Assembly (NCBI RefSeq): GCF_011694815.1
Contig: NZ_CP050177.1
Coordinates: 2,345,001-2,409,000 of the forward strand
DNA from: Streptomyces liangshanensis
GTDB taxonomy: Bacteria > Actinomycetota > Actinomycetes > Streptomycetales > Streptomycetaceae
Direction: 5' to 3'
Length of the DNA stretch: 64,000 nt
Shown: piece by piece, positions 36,129 through 44,900 of the stretch
Layout of the letters: every line of letters starts with the position of its first letter
How positions within the stretch are numbered: position 1 is the first letter of the stretch
Program-made: the position numbers and the translations under genes
The notes under the pieces: generated by a model
The model's input: the letters and a program-made list of their open reading frames with translations, nothing else
Told to the model about the DNA's origin: nothing
Database searches by the model: none

Positions 36129-36752
36129 GTGCTGAAACGGAAGAAATTCGGTGTCCTGGTCGCGACGGCGGCCCTGGTCGGTGTGACGGCGGCCGCGACC
36201 CCGCCGAGCCGGGCCGACCGGCCGGCCCACACCACCCGCTCCCCCGCGTCGGCGGCCGGGTCCCGCCCGGCCCTGCCCGACACCACCGACGGGGCCTTCC
36301 TCCAGCAGGTCGTGAAGGCGGTCAACCGGTACCGCGCGAGACATGGCGCCCCGCCGGTGCGGCTGGACGGAAAGCTGAACGCGTACGCCAAGTCCCGTGC
36401 CCGGCAGGTGTCTTCGCACGAGCGGTTGCACGAGGGCCACCGGGGCCTGGACCGGCGGTACGGCGAGAACCTGTACTGGACGGGCTCCGCCGAACGGAAC
36501 CGGCTGCCCGGGCCCACCGCCGTCAAGGCGTGGTACGACGAGGTCGCCTCGTACGACTTCCGCGCCGGCGGATTCAGCCACGCGACCGGGCACTTCACCC
36601 AGTTGGTGTGGCGCGGCTCGAAGCGGATCGGCGCGGCGCGGGCGACGGGCCGGGGCGGGGAGTGGTTCGAGAACTACGTCGTGGTGACGTTCAGCCCGCC
36701 CGGGAACGTGGAGGGCCGCTTCCGGGAGAACGTACAGGTCAAGGTGCGTTAG
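36129..36752 (+). CDS. Secreted CAP-domain (SCP/PR-1-like) protein
   Basis: The 207-residue product has an N-terminal signal (LKRKKFGVLVATAALVGVTAAA) and a CAP domain (about 55-200): FLQQVVKAVNRYRARHGAPPV, SSHERLHEG, GENLYWTG, AWYDEVASYDF and SHATGHFTQLVWRGSKRIG. The conserved His and Glu positions are present. CAP proteins act outside the cell, with roles from lipid binding to proteolysis; this one has no other domain. GTG 36129 lacks a clear site and TTG 36108 is an alternative. Confidence 0.88.
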   Translation: MLKRKKFGVLVATAALVGVTAAATPPSRADRPAHTTRSPASAAGSRPALPDTTDGAFLQQVVKAVNRYRARHGAPPVRLDGKLNAYAKSRARQVSSHERLHEGHRGLDRRYGENLYWTGSAERNRLPGPTAVKAWYDEVASYDFRAGGFSHATGHFTQLVWRGSKRIGAARATGRGGEWFENYVVVTFSPPGNVEGRFRENVQVKVR

Positions 36753-36772
36753 AACGCACGGGTCAAGGTGCG

Positions 36773-37792
36773 TCAGAACGCCTCGGGGGCGGTGGCCGAC
36801 GCGCCCGTCGGCCGGGTCAGGGTCCAGTAGCCGACGTGCGGGACCATGCCCAGCGTCCTGTTCGCCCGGAGGATGGGCTCGTTCGTCACGTCGTTGTGCG
36901 TGGTGACGGTCTCGACCCCGGCCCGGCAGGCGTAGAGGAGCGAGGCGGCCTTCACCGCCGCCGCGACCCCCCGGCCCCGCCGGACGGGGTCGGTGGCGGT
37001 GAAGGCCACGTGCCAGCGGTTCGTGTCCGTCAGGGGGGTGAGGACCGTGATGGCGTCGGCGCGTACGGTGCCGGTCGTCACGTCCGCCCCGGCGGCCGGG
37101 CCGTGTTCCGCCTGGATCGGCTCGGCGAGCAGGAAGACGGTGCCGGGAGGGCAGTCCGCGAGCCACGCGTACGGGTCGACGGGCCGTTCGCCGTAGGGCA
37201 GGGGGATCCCGGGCCGGCAGCGCTCGGCGCACTCCACGATCGCCTCCTGCTCCGTGCTCGGGTCCGCCAGCCGGACCCGCACCCCGGCGCGCTCCAGCGC
37301 GGACCCGGCCCGCTGGGCCAACTCCGCCTCGTGACCGGTCAGGTCGAACCGGAAGCCGACACTGTGGTGGAGGACACCGAAGCCGTACCGCTCGGCGAAG
37401 GCCCTTCCGCGCGGGAGGTCGTCCCGCAGCGAGCTGGTGACGGTTCCGGCGGCGGCCCCGTCCCGCCCGGTCACCAGCGGGTCCTCCATCAGCCTGTCCG
37501 CGAGCGCGGTCCCGATCCCCCGGCCGCGCTCCGCCGGGTCGACCGCGATCCGGGTGGCGGCCGTACCGAGGAAGACGAGGTCTTCCGACACCTTCGCCGC
37601 GCCCACCAGCCGCCCGTCCCGCTCGGCGACCAGGGCGCGTCCCGGCGCGTCCCGCGCGGCGGCCAACACGCCCAGGTCCGCGCGCAGGAGGTGCCGGACG
37701 TCGCTCGGGCTCGTCAGGTTCAGCAACTCCACCGCGGCGTCCACGTCGGCCGCGCCGAGCGGGCGCACCGACCAGGTCAGGTCTGAGTTCAT
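36773..37792 (-). CDS. Tandem-domain GNAT N-acetyltransferase
   Basis: This 339-residue protein holds two GNAT folds. The first (about 8-170) carries the acetyl-CoA motif RIAVDPAERGRGIGTALADRLM; the second (about 190-335) carries AFTATDPVRRGRGVAAAVKAASLLYA and THNDVTNEPILRANRTLGM. The two-domain layout resembles the mycothiol-synthase-like family, but MshD is a different gene and the substrate here is unknown. ATG 37792 has a G-rich run directly upstream. Confidence 0.88.
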   Translation of the reverse strand: MNSDLTWSVRPLGAADVDAAVELLNLTSPSDVRHLLRADLGVLAAARDAPGRALVAERDGRLVGAAKVSEDLVFLGTAATRIAVDPAERGRGIGTALADRLMEDPLVTGRDGAAAGTVTSSLRDDLPRGRAFAERYGFGVLHHSVGFRFDLTGHEAELAQRAGSALERAGVRVRLADPSTEQEAIVECAERCRPGIPLPYGERPVDPYAWLADCPPGTVFLLAEPIQAEHGPAAGADVTTGTVRADAITVLTPLTDTNRWHVAFTATDPVRRGRGVAAAVKAASLLYACRAGVETVTTHNDVTNEPILRANRTLGMVPHVGYWTLTRPTGASATAPEAF

Positions 37793-37938
37793 GACCCCCA
37801 CCGTAAACGCAAAGGCGGACAAACCATCCGAGAGGGTCCACGAACCAGCCCCACGCCGCCGGCCCGGACACGAGGGGTGCGTGGAACCACGGGGGGGTGT
37901 GGAACCACAGGGGCATGCGGCGGCCGTACGGAAAAGCG

Positions 37939-37973
37939 GACCGGCCCGTACGTGTGCGTCGTACGGGCCGGTC
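37939..37973 (-). terminator. Hairpin terminator after dctA
   Basis: A 14-bp perfect stem (GACCGGCCCGTACG) with loop TGTGCGT lies 29 bases past the dctA stop on the minus strand. Confidence 0.8.
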
Positions 37974-38001
37974 CTGGGAAAGGCCGGGGTGTGGAGGGGG
38001 G

Positions 38002-39399
38002 TCAGACTCCGGCCTGGGTCTTCTCGGTGACGACCTTCCCGCCCGCCTCGGACGCCGGGGCGTCGGAGTCGGCGTCGGCGTCGGCGTCGGCGTCACCGGC
38101 GGACGCGCCGTGGTCGTCCAGGAGCGTCGTCTCGTCGAACGGGATGCGGCCCGCGAGGACCTCGCCCGCCCGCTCCTTGTCGATCTCCTTGGTCCACGTG
38201 CCGACCAGGACGGTCGCCACGGCGTTGCCCGCGAAGTTCGTCAGGGCGCGCGCCTCGCTCATGAAGCGGTCGATGCCGACGATGAGGCCGACGCCGTCCA
38301 CCAGTTCCGGGCGGTGCGACTGGAGGCCGCCGGCCAGGGTCGCCAGACCGGCGCCGGTGACACCCGCCGCGCCCTTGGAGGCGACGATCATGAAGAGGAG
38401 GAGCGAGATCTGCTCGCCGATCGACAGCGGGTCGCCCATCGACTGCGCGATGAAGAGCGAGGACATCGTCAGGTAGATGGCGGTGCCGTCGAGGTTGAAG
38501 GAGTAGCCGGTCGGCACGGTGATGCCGACGACGGGCTTGCTGATGCCCATGTGCTCCATCTTCGCGATGAGGCGCGGCAGGGCCGACTCCGACGACGAGG
38601 TGGAGAGGATCAGCAGGAACTCACGGCCCAGGTACTTCAGCAGGAGCAGCAGGTTCATGCCGGCGACGAATCGCAGCAGCGCGCCCAGGATGACGAAGAC
38701 GAAGATCGCGCAGGTGACGTAGAAGCCGATCATGATGACGGCGAGCGACTTGAGCGCGTCCACGCCGGTCTCGCCGACGACCGCGGCCATCGCGCCGAAG
38801 GCGCCGACCGGGGCGGCCCACATGATCATGGCGAGGATGCGGAAGACGAGGCGCTGGATGTGCCCGATGCCGCGCAGGACCGGCTCGCCCGCCTTGCCCA
38901 TCGCCTGGAGCGCGAAGCCCGCGAGCAGCGCGACCAGCAGCGTCTGGAGGACTTCGCCCTCCGTGAAGGCGGACACCATGGTCTTGGGGATGATGCCGAG
39001 CAGGAAGTCCGGCAGGGACTCGCTCGCGCCCTCCGCCTGCGCCGCGCCCACGCCCTTCGTGGCCTCGGTCAGGTGCAGGCCCGAGCCCGGCTCCAGGATG
39101 TTGCCGACGACGAGGCCGATGGCCAGGGCGACGGTGGACATCACCATGAAGTAGCCGAGGGCCAGTCCGCCGACGGCGCCGACCTTGGCGGCCTTCCGGA
39201 CGGAACCGACTCCGAGCACGATGGTGCAGAAGATGATCGGCGAGATCATCATCTTGATCAGGTTCACGAAGCCCGTGCCCAGCGGCTTGAGCTCGACGGC
39301 GACGCCCGGAGCCGCGAAGCCCACCAGGATGCCGAGCGCGACGGCTGCGATCACCGCTATGTACAGGTAATGCGTACGGTCCCGCCTTGCTGCGGCCAC
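38002..39399 (-). CDS. dctA: C4-dicarboxylate (or glutamate):cation symporter
   Basis: The 465-residue transporter belongs to the DAACS family, which imports succinate, fumarate, malate or glutamate with protons or sodium. Typical parts are the eight-span core, the Ser-rich reentrant loop LSTSSSESALPRL, NLDGTAIYLTM and SKGAAGVTGAG, and the DRFMSEARALTNFAGN substrate motif. The C-terminal tail has a run of Asp-Ala pairs encoded by GTC-GGC hexamers. GTG 39399 was chosen because AAGGAGG lies 4-5 bases upstream. A divergent CitA/DcuS-type sensor system makes C4-dicarboxylates the likely substrate. Confidence 0.92.
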   Translation of the reverse strand: MAAARRDRTHYLYIAVIAAVALGILVGFAAPGVAVELKPLGTGFVNLIKMMISPIIFCTIVLGVGSVRKAAKVGAVGGLALGYFMVMSTVALAIGLVVGNILEPGSGLHLTEATKGVGAAQAEGASESLPDFLLGIIPKTMVSAFTEGEVLQTLLVALLAGFALQAMGKAGEPVLRGIGHIQRLVFRILAMIMWAAPVGAFGAMAAVVGETGVDALKSLAVIMIGFYVTCAIFVFVILGALLRFVAGMNLLLLLKYLGREFLLILSTSSSESALPRLIAKMEHMGISKPVVGITVPTGYSFNLDGTAIYLTMSSLFIAQSMGDPLSIGEQISLLLFMIVASKGAAGVTGAGLATLAGGLQSHRPELVDGVGLIVGIDRFMSEARALTNFAGNAVATVLVGTWTKEIDKERAGEVLAGRIPFDETTLLDDHGASAGDADADADADSDAPASEAGGKVVTEKTQAGV

Positions 39400-39533
39400 G
39401 GGTCCTCCTTGACTCGTCCCTGCGATGCCCCCGTCGTCCCGACTGGGGTCCCGGCGACTATCCACCACCGTGTGACGCCGGTCACCCTTGCGTTCATTTC
39501 GTTCATACGATTCCGGACAGGCAGACTTGGGCC

Positions 39534-41252
39534 ATGCGTCTGCCCCGTCGGCTGCCCCGCCGACTCCCCCGCCGCCTCCCGCGCCCCCGCAGCCTGGCGG
39601 GCCAGCTCTTCGCGATGCAGGTCGTGCTGGTGGCGGCCGTCGTGGCGGGCTGCGCGGTCTTCGCGTACGTCACCGATCGTGCCCAGGCCGACGAGACGGC
39701 ACGGGGGCAGGTTCTGGCCGCGGCGCGCGCCATGGCCGATTCGCCCTCCGTACGGGAGGCGATACGGACGCCCGACCCGACGGCGGTGCTCCAGCCGTAC
39801 GCGGAGCGGGTGCGGCACGACACCGGGGTCGACTTCGTGACGATCATGAATCCGAAGGGGATCCGCTGGACGCACCCCGATCCGAAGCAGATCGGCATGC
39901 CCTTCCTGGGGCGTACGGCCCCTGCGCTGGCGGGGCACACGTTCACCGAGACCTACACCGGGACGCTCGGCCCCTCGATGCGGGCCGTGACACCGATCGA
40001 GGACGGCGGGAGGATCACCGGGCTGATCAGCGTCGGCATCACCGTCGACCGCATCTCGACGCAGGTGACCGAGCAGGTGCGGCTGCTGTTCCTGGCGGCG
40101 GGGGCGGCGCTGATGCTGGGCGGGCTGGGGACGTACGTCGTCAACGCGCGGCTGCGGCGGCACACGCACGGCATGAACGCGGCCGAGTTGAGCCGGATGC
40201 ACGACTACCACCAGGCCGCGCTGCACGCCGTACGGGAAGGGCTCCTCATGCTCGACGGACAGCGGAGGATCGCGCTGATCAACGACGGCGGGCGGGAGTT
40301 GCTCGGCCTGGACGACTCGGCCGTGGGGCAGCCGGTCGCGGCGCTGGGGCTGCCGGTGCCGCTGACGGGGGCGTTGCTGGCGTCGGAGCCGCGCGTGGAC
40401 GAGGTGCACATGACGCGGGACCGGATCGTGGTGGTCAACACCCGCCCGGTGGTGGGCGGGGAGCGGCGGGGCACGGTCATCACCCTGCGCGACCACACCG
40501 AACTCCAGGCGCTGTCGGGCGAGTTGGACTCAGAGCGGGGCTTCACGCAGGCGTTGCGGTCGCAGGCGCACGAGGCGGCGAACCGGTTGCACACCGTCGT
40601 GTCGCTCATCGAACTGGACCGGGTGGAGCAGGCGGTGGAGTTCGCGACGGCCGAACTGGAGCTGGCGCAGGTGCTGACGGACCGGGTGGTCGGCGCGGTC
40701 GCCGAACCGGTGCTGGCGGCGCTGCTGTTGGGGAAGGCGGCGCAGGCGAACGAGCGCGGTGTGGAACTGGTCCTGGCGGACGACAGCCGGATCGACGACG
40801 GGGTGCTTCCGGCGTCGCTGCCCGCGCGGGACCTGGTGACGATCCTGGGGAACCTGATCGACAACGCGGTGGAAGCGGCGGGGGCCGCGGGCGCGGCCGG
40901 GGGCGGTCCCGTGGGGGCGGCCCGGGTCACGGTCACGGCGCTGGTCGAGGACGGGGTGCTGCTGCTGGGGGTACGGGACACGGGCGCCGGGGTCGAGCCG
41001 GGCGACCGGGCGGAGGTGTTCCGGAGCGGCTGGTCGACGCGCGGGCCGGGGCGGGGGCTGGGCCTGGCACTGGTCCAACAGGCGGTGCACCGGGCGCGGG
41101 GGACGGTGGACCTGTCCCAGGGCCCGGAGGGCGGCGCGGAGTTCACGGTTCGACTACCGGTCGCACCCGGCGCGGGTGTGGGTGGTGTGGGTGTGGGTGG
41201 GCCCGGTGTCGCGGGTGGTGGGGTGCCTTGGGTGGGAGGGGGTTCGTCGTGA
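39534..41252 (+). CDS. CitA/DcuS-type sensor histidine kinase
   Basis: This 572-residue kinase has an Arg/Pro-rich start, a first membrane span (about 20-46), an extracellular sCache/PASC domain (about 47-180; GVDFVTIMNPKGIRWTHPD and FTETYTGTLGPSMRAVTPI), a second span (about 185-207), a cytoplasmic PAS domain, a SPOB-type helical domain with phosphoacceptor His346 in QAHEAANRLHTV, and an ATPase domain (LIDNAVEAAG, GAGV, GRGLGLALV). It should sense a di- or tricarboxylate outside. Its stop overlaps the regulator start. The last 25 residues are Gly-rich. CGTTCAT repeats lie at 39491 and 39500, upstream. Confidence 0.92.
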   Translation: MRLPRRLPRRLPRRLPRPRSLAGQLFAMQVVLVAAVVAGCAVFAYVTDRAQADETARGQVLAAARAMADSPSVREAIRTPDPTAVLQPYAERVRHDTGVDFVTIMNPKGIRWTHPDPKQIGMPFLGRTAPALAGHTFTETYTGTLGPSMRAVTPIEDGGRITGLISVGITVDRISTQVTEQVRLLFLAAGAALMLGGLGTYVVNARLRRHTHGMNAAELSRMHDYHQAALHAVREGLLMLDGQRRIALINDGGRELLGLDDSAVGQPVAALGLPVPLTGALLASEPRVDEVHMTRDRIVVVNTRPVVGGERRGTVITLRDHTELQALSGELDSERGFTQALRSQAHEAANRLHTVVSLIELDRVEQAVEFATAELELAQVLTDRVVGAVAEPVLAALLLGKAAQANERGVELVLADDSRIDDGVLPASLPARDLVTILGNLIDNAVEAAGAAGAAGGGPVGAARVTVTALVEDGVLLLGVRDTGAGVEPGDRAEVFRSGWSTRGPGRGLGLALVQQAVHRARGTVDLSQGPEGGAEFTVRLPVAPGAGVGGVGVGGPGVAGGGVPWVGGGSS

Positions 41253-41935
41253 GTGGGCACGCTATTCGGGTGCTGGTCGTCGAGGACGATCCCGTCGCCG
41301 CGGACGCCCATCAGCTGTACGTACGCCGGGTCCCCGGCTTCGCCGTCGCGGGTGTCGCGCATTCGCGGGCGGAGGCGGGGCGGGTGCTGGAGCGCACAGC
41401 GATCGACCTGATCCTGCTCGACCTGTACCTGCCAGACGGCCACGGCCTCCACCTCCTGCGGAGCCTGCGGGCCGGCGGCCACCAGGCGGACGTCATCGCG
41501 GTGACGTCGGCGCGGGACCTGGGGATCGTACGGGAGGGGGTGTCGCTCGGGGTCGTCCAGTACGTGCTGAAGCCCTTCACGTTCGCGACGCTGCGGGACC
41601 GGTTGGTGCGGTACGCGGAGTTCCGCGCGTCGTCGGGGGAGGCGAGCGGCCAGGACGAGGTGGACCGGGCGCTCGGCGCGCTCCGGACGCCGCACGCGGC
41701 CTCGCTGCCGAAGGGGTTGAGCGCGCCGACGCTGGAGGCGGTGACCCGGACGCTGCGGGAGTCGGACTCCGGGTTGACGGCGGCGGAGGCGGCGGTGCGG
41801 GCGGGGATCTCGCGGATCACCGCGCGGCGGTACCTGGAACACCTGGTGACGGAGGGGCGGGCGGAACGGAGCCCGCAGTACGGCCACGTGGGCCGCCCGG
41901 AACTCCAGTACCGGTGGCGGCACGCGTCGCGGTGA
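41249..41935 (+). CDS. CitB/DcuR-type response regulator
   Basis: The 228-residue partner of the kinase has a receiver domain with acidic VVEDDP, phosphoacceptor Asp58 in LILLDLYLPDGHG and Lys in VLKPFTFATL, then a C-terminal helix-turn-helix (GLTAAEAAVRAGISRITARRYLEHLVTEG). It likely activates dctA, which lies divergently next to the kinase gene. GTG 41249 overlaps the kinase stop (GTGA). Confidence 0.93.
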   Translation: MSGHAIRVLVVEDDPVAADAHQLYVRRVPGFAVAGVAHSRAEAGRVLERTAIDLILLDLYLPDGHGLHLLRSLRAGGHQADVIAVTSARDLGIVREGVSLGVVQYVLKPFTFATLRDRLVRYAEFRASSGEASGQDEVDRALGALRTPHAASLPKGLSAPTLEAVTRTLRESDSGLTAAEAAVRAGISRITARRYLEHLVTEGRAERSPQYGHVGRPELQYRWRHASR

Positions 41936-41952
41936 CCGGGAAAGGTCCGCCC

Positions 41953-41973
41953 TGTCCTCAAGCGCCGGACGGC
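41953..41973. repeat. REP-like repeat between convergent genes
   Basis: A single copy of the same element seen around glgB (TGTCCTCAAGCGCCGGACGG). It lies between the response regulator gene and the convergent caspase-ATPase gene and overlaps the last codons of the latter. Confidence 0.7.
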
Positions 41974-44900
41974 CCCGCCCCGCCCTCGCCCGGGTTCAAC
42001 GGCTGCCACCCCGTCTGGATCAGGGTGGGCCCGCTCCGGCGGGAGATGAAGTACCCCCGCCCGGGAGGCATCGGGCGCGGCCGGACGCGGCCGAGGATCT
42101 CCCCGTCGGCGGGCTCCCCCGAGAGCACCACGCCCTGGGCGCCCAGTTCCTGGACCCGCTGCGTGAACGGCTCGTAGGCGGCGCGGGAGGCGCCCGCGGA
42201 GCCGCGGGCGAGGAGGAAGTGGACCCCGGCGTCATGGGCGAAGGGCAGCTGCTCGGTGAGCACGCCCAACGGGTTGCCGCGGGCGGTCGCGACCAGGTCG
42301 AAGTCGTCCACGACCACGAACAGCCGCGGCCCGGACCACCAGCTGCGGTCGCGCAGTTGGCGCGGGGTGACGTCCTTCGACGGCATGCGCTTGTCGAAGA
42401 CCTCCTTGAGCCCGGCCACGTGCGCGTCCATGCCGGTGGGCGAGGCGGCGTACTCGATCAGGTGCGAGTCCGGGACGGTGTCCAACAGGGTCCGCCGGTA
42501 GTCGACCACCACGAAGCGCGCCTCGTCGGGTGTGTACCGCTCGCAGAGCTGCCGGACCAGCAGGCGCAGCAGCGCGGTCTTGCCGGACCCGCTCTCCCCG
42601 GCGACCAGGAAGAAGGGGTCGGTCTCGAAGTCGGCGAAGACCGGCCGCAGGGTGTTCTCCTCGATACCGAAGGCGACCCCCGACGCCGGAAGGGCGTCGC
42701 CCCTGGGGAGTTGGCCGGCGGGCAGCTCGCCGGGGAGCAGCCGGACCGGCGGGGCGGGCGGGCCGTGCCAGGCCTGGGCGACGGCGCGGCTCAGGGCGGC
42801 GGTGGCCCCGGGCAACTCGTCGTCGGAGGGCACGCCGTCGATCCGCGGGACGGCCGCGATGAAGTGCAGCTTCTCGGGGGTCTGGCCGCGGCCGGGAGTG
42901 CCCGCCGGGACATTCCGGGCGACGGGGACGGAGAACTCCGACATCGTGGGGTCACCGAGCCGCAGTTCGAGCAGGTAGGGCAGGTGGTCCTTGAGCGCCG
43001 GCCGTACGTCCATGGCGCGGTACGCGGTGAGGACGACGTGGATCCCGTAGGCGAGCCCTCGCGAGGCGATCTCGGTGACGGTCTCCGACGGCAGGTCGTA
43101 CTCCTGCCGGAAACTTCCCCAGCCGTCGACGAGCAGGAAGACGTCCCCCCACGGGTCGGTGATCTCCCCGCTCGCGCGACCGCGCCGGTAGGCCGCCATG
43201 GAGTCGATGCCCAGGGAGCGGAAGGACTCCTCCCGCTGGGCCAGGATCCCGGCGACCTCCGTCACGGTCCGCCGGACGCGCTCCGGGTCGAGCCGTGTGG
43301 CGATGCCGCCCACGTGCGGCAGTTCCGCGAGGGCGGACAGACTGCCGCCGCCGAAGTCCAGCCCGTAGAACTGGACTTCGCCGGGAGTGTGCGTGAGGGC
43401 GAAGGACGACACCAGCGTGCGCAGCAGCGTCGACTTGCCGGACTGCGCGCCCCCGGCGATCAGCAGGTTGCCCGAAGCTCCGGAGAAGTCACCCCACAGG
43501 ACGTCGCGCCGCTGCTCGTACGGCTTGTCCACCAGGCCCAAGGGCACGACGAGCGCGCCTTCGGCCGGGTAGCCGGGCACGGTCAGGCCGCGCCCTTCGA
43601 CGACCGCCAGCCCCGGCAGCAGCGCGTCGAGCGGCGGTGCCTGGTCCAGCGGCGGCAGCCAGATCTGGTGGGCCGGGGGGCCCTGGCCCTCCAGCCGGTT
43701 CAGGATGAGGTCCATCGGGGAGTCCCCGTCGGCGGCGCGCGCGTCCTCGCCCACCCAGCCGGACGCGTAGGCCGCCCGGAAGCCGACCATGTGGTCCATG
43801 TCGAACCGGAGATAGCCGGACCCGGGCACGGACGGCAGCGAGTACGCGTCGGGCACGCCCAGCACCGCGCGTGACTCCTCGGCCGAGAAGGTGCGCAGAC
43901 CGATGCGGTACGACAGGTGGGTGTCCAGGCCGCTCAGCCGCCCCTCCTCCAGGCGCTGCGAGGCCAGGAGCAGGTGGATGCCCAGCGACCGGCCGATGCG
44001 GCCGATCTGGACGAGCGCCTCCAGGAAGCCGGGCTCGGCGGTCAGCAGTTCGGTGAACTCGTCGATGACCAGGACCAGCGTCGGCAGCGGGATCAGCGGC
44101 GCACCCGCCGCGCGCGCCCGCTCGTACTCGTGGATGTTGGGGTAGTTGCCCGCGCCGCGCAGCAGTTGCTGCCTGCGGTTGAGCTCGCCCCGGATCGCGT
44201 CCTCCATGCGGCCGACCAGGGACGGTTCGTCGGCCAGGCCGGTGATGACGGCCGCCACATGGGGCAGGCGTGCCATGCTCGCGAAGGTGGCGCCGCCCTT
44301 GAAGTCGACCAGGACGAAGTTCAGCGTCTCCGGGGAGTGGGTGACGGCCAGTCCGAGGACCAGGGTGCGCAGCAGCTCCGACTTGCCGGACCCGGTGGCG
44401 CCGACGCACACGCCGTGCGGCCCCCAGCCGCCGAGCGCGGCTTCCCTCAGGTCCAGCAGGACCGGGGCGCCGTTGGCGTCGACGCCCACCGGGGTGGTGA
44501 GCCGGCGCTCCGGCTTGACGGCCCAGGCGGACGCGGGGGCGGCGTCCCAGCCGCCGGGGAGCGGCAGGAGGTCCAGGAGGCGGGGTACGGAGTCGTGGTC
44601 GTCCCTGAAGGTGCTCAGCGGACGGGCGCCCGGCCGCCGCCACGCCCCGGCCACCTTGTCCAGCAGCGCGTCGAGTTCCTCGCCCTCGTCGCCGGTCCGC
44701 GCGGGCGCGGGCGTCTCCCCCGAACTCCCGGCGGCGCCCCCGCTCGCCACGCCCGCCGTGCCCGCCGCCGTGGCCAGCGCGGGGACCGCGAGCCGGACGT
44801 ACCGCCGCCCCCGGGTCAGTCCGAAGCCCGGCTGCCCCGGCGGGATCCCGCCGGCGAGGTCGCGGTCGATCCGCGACTCCTGCGGGTCGGCCAGGGCGAG

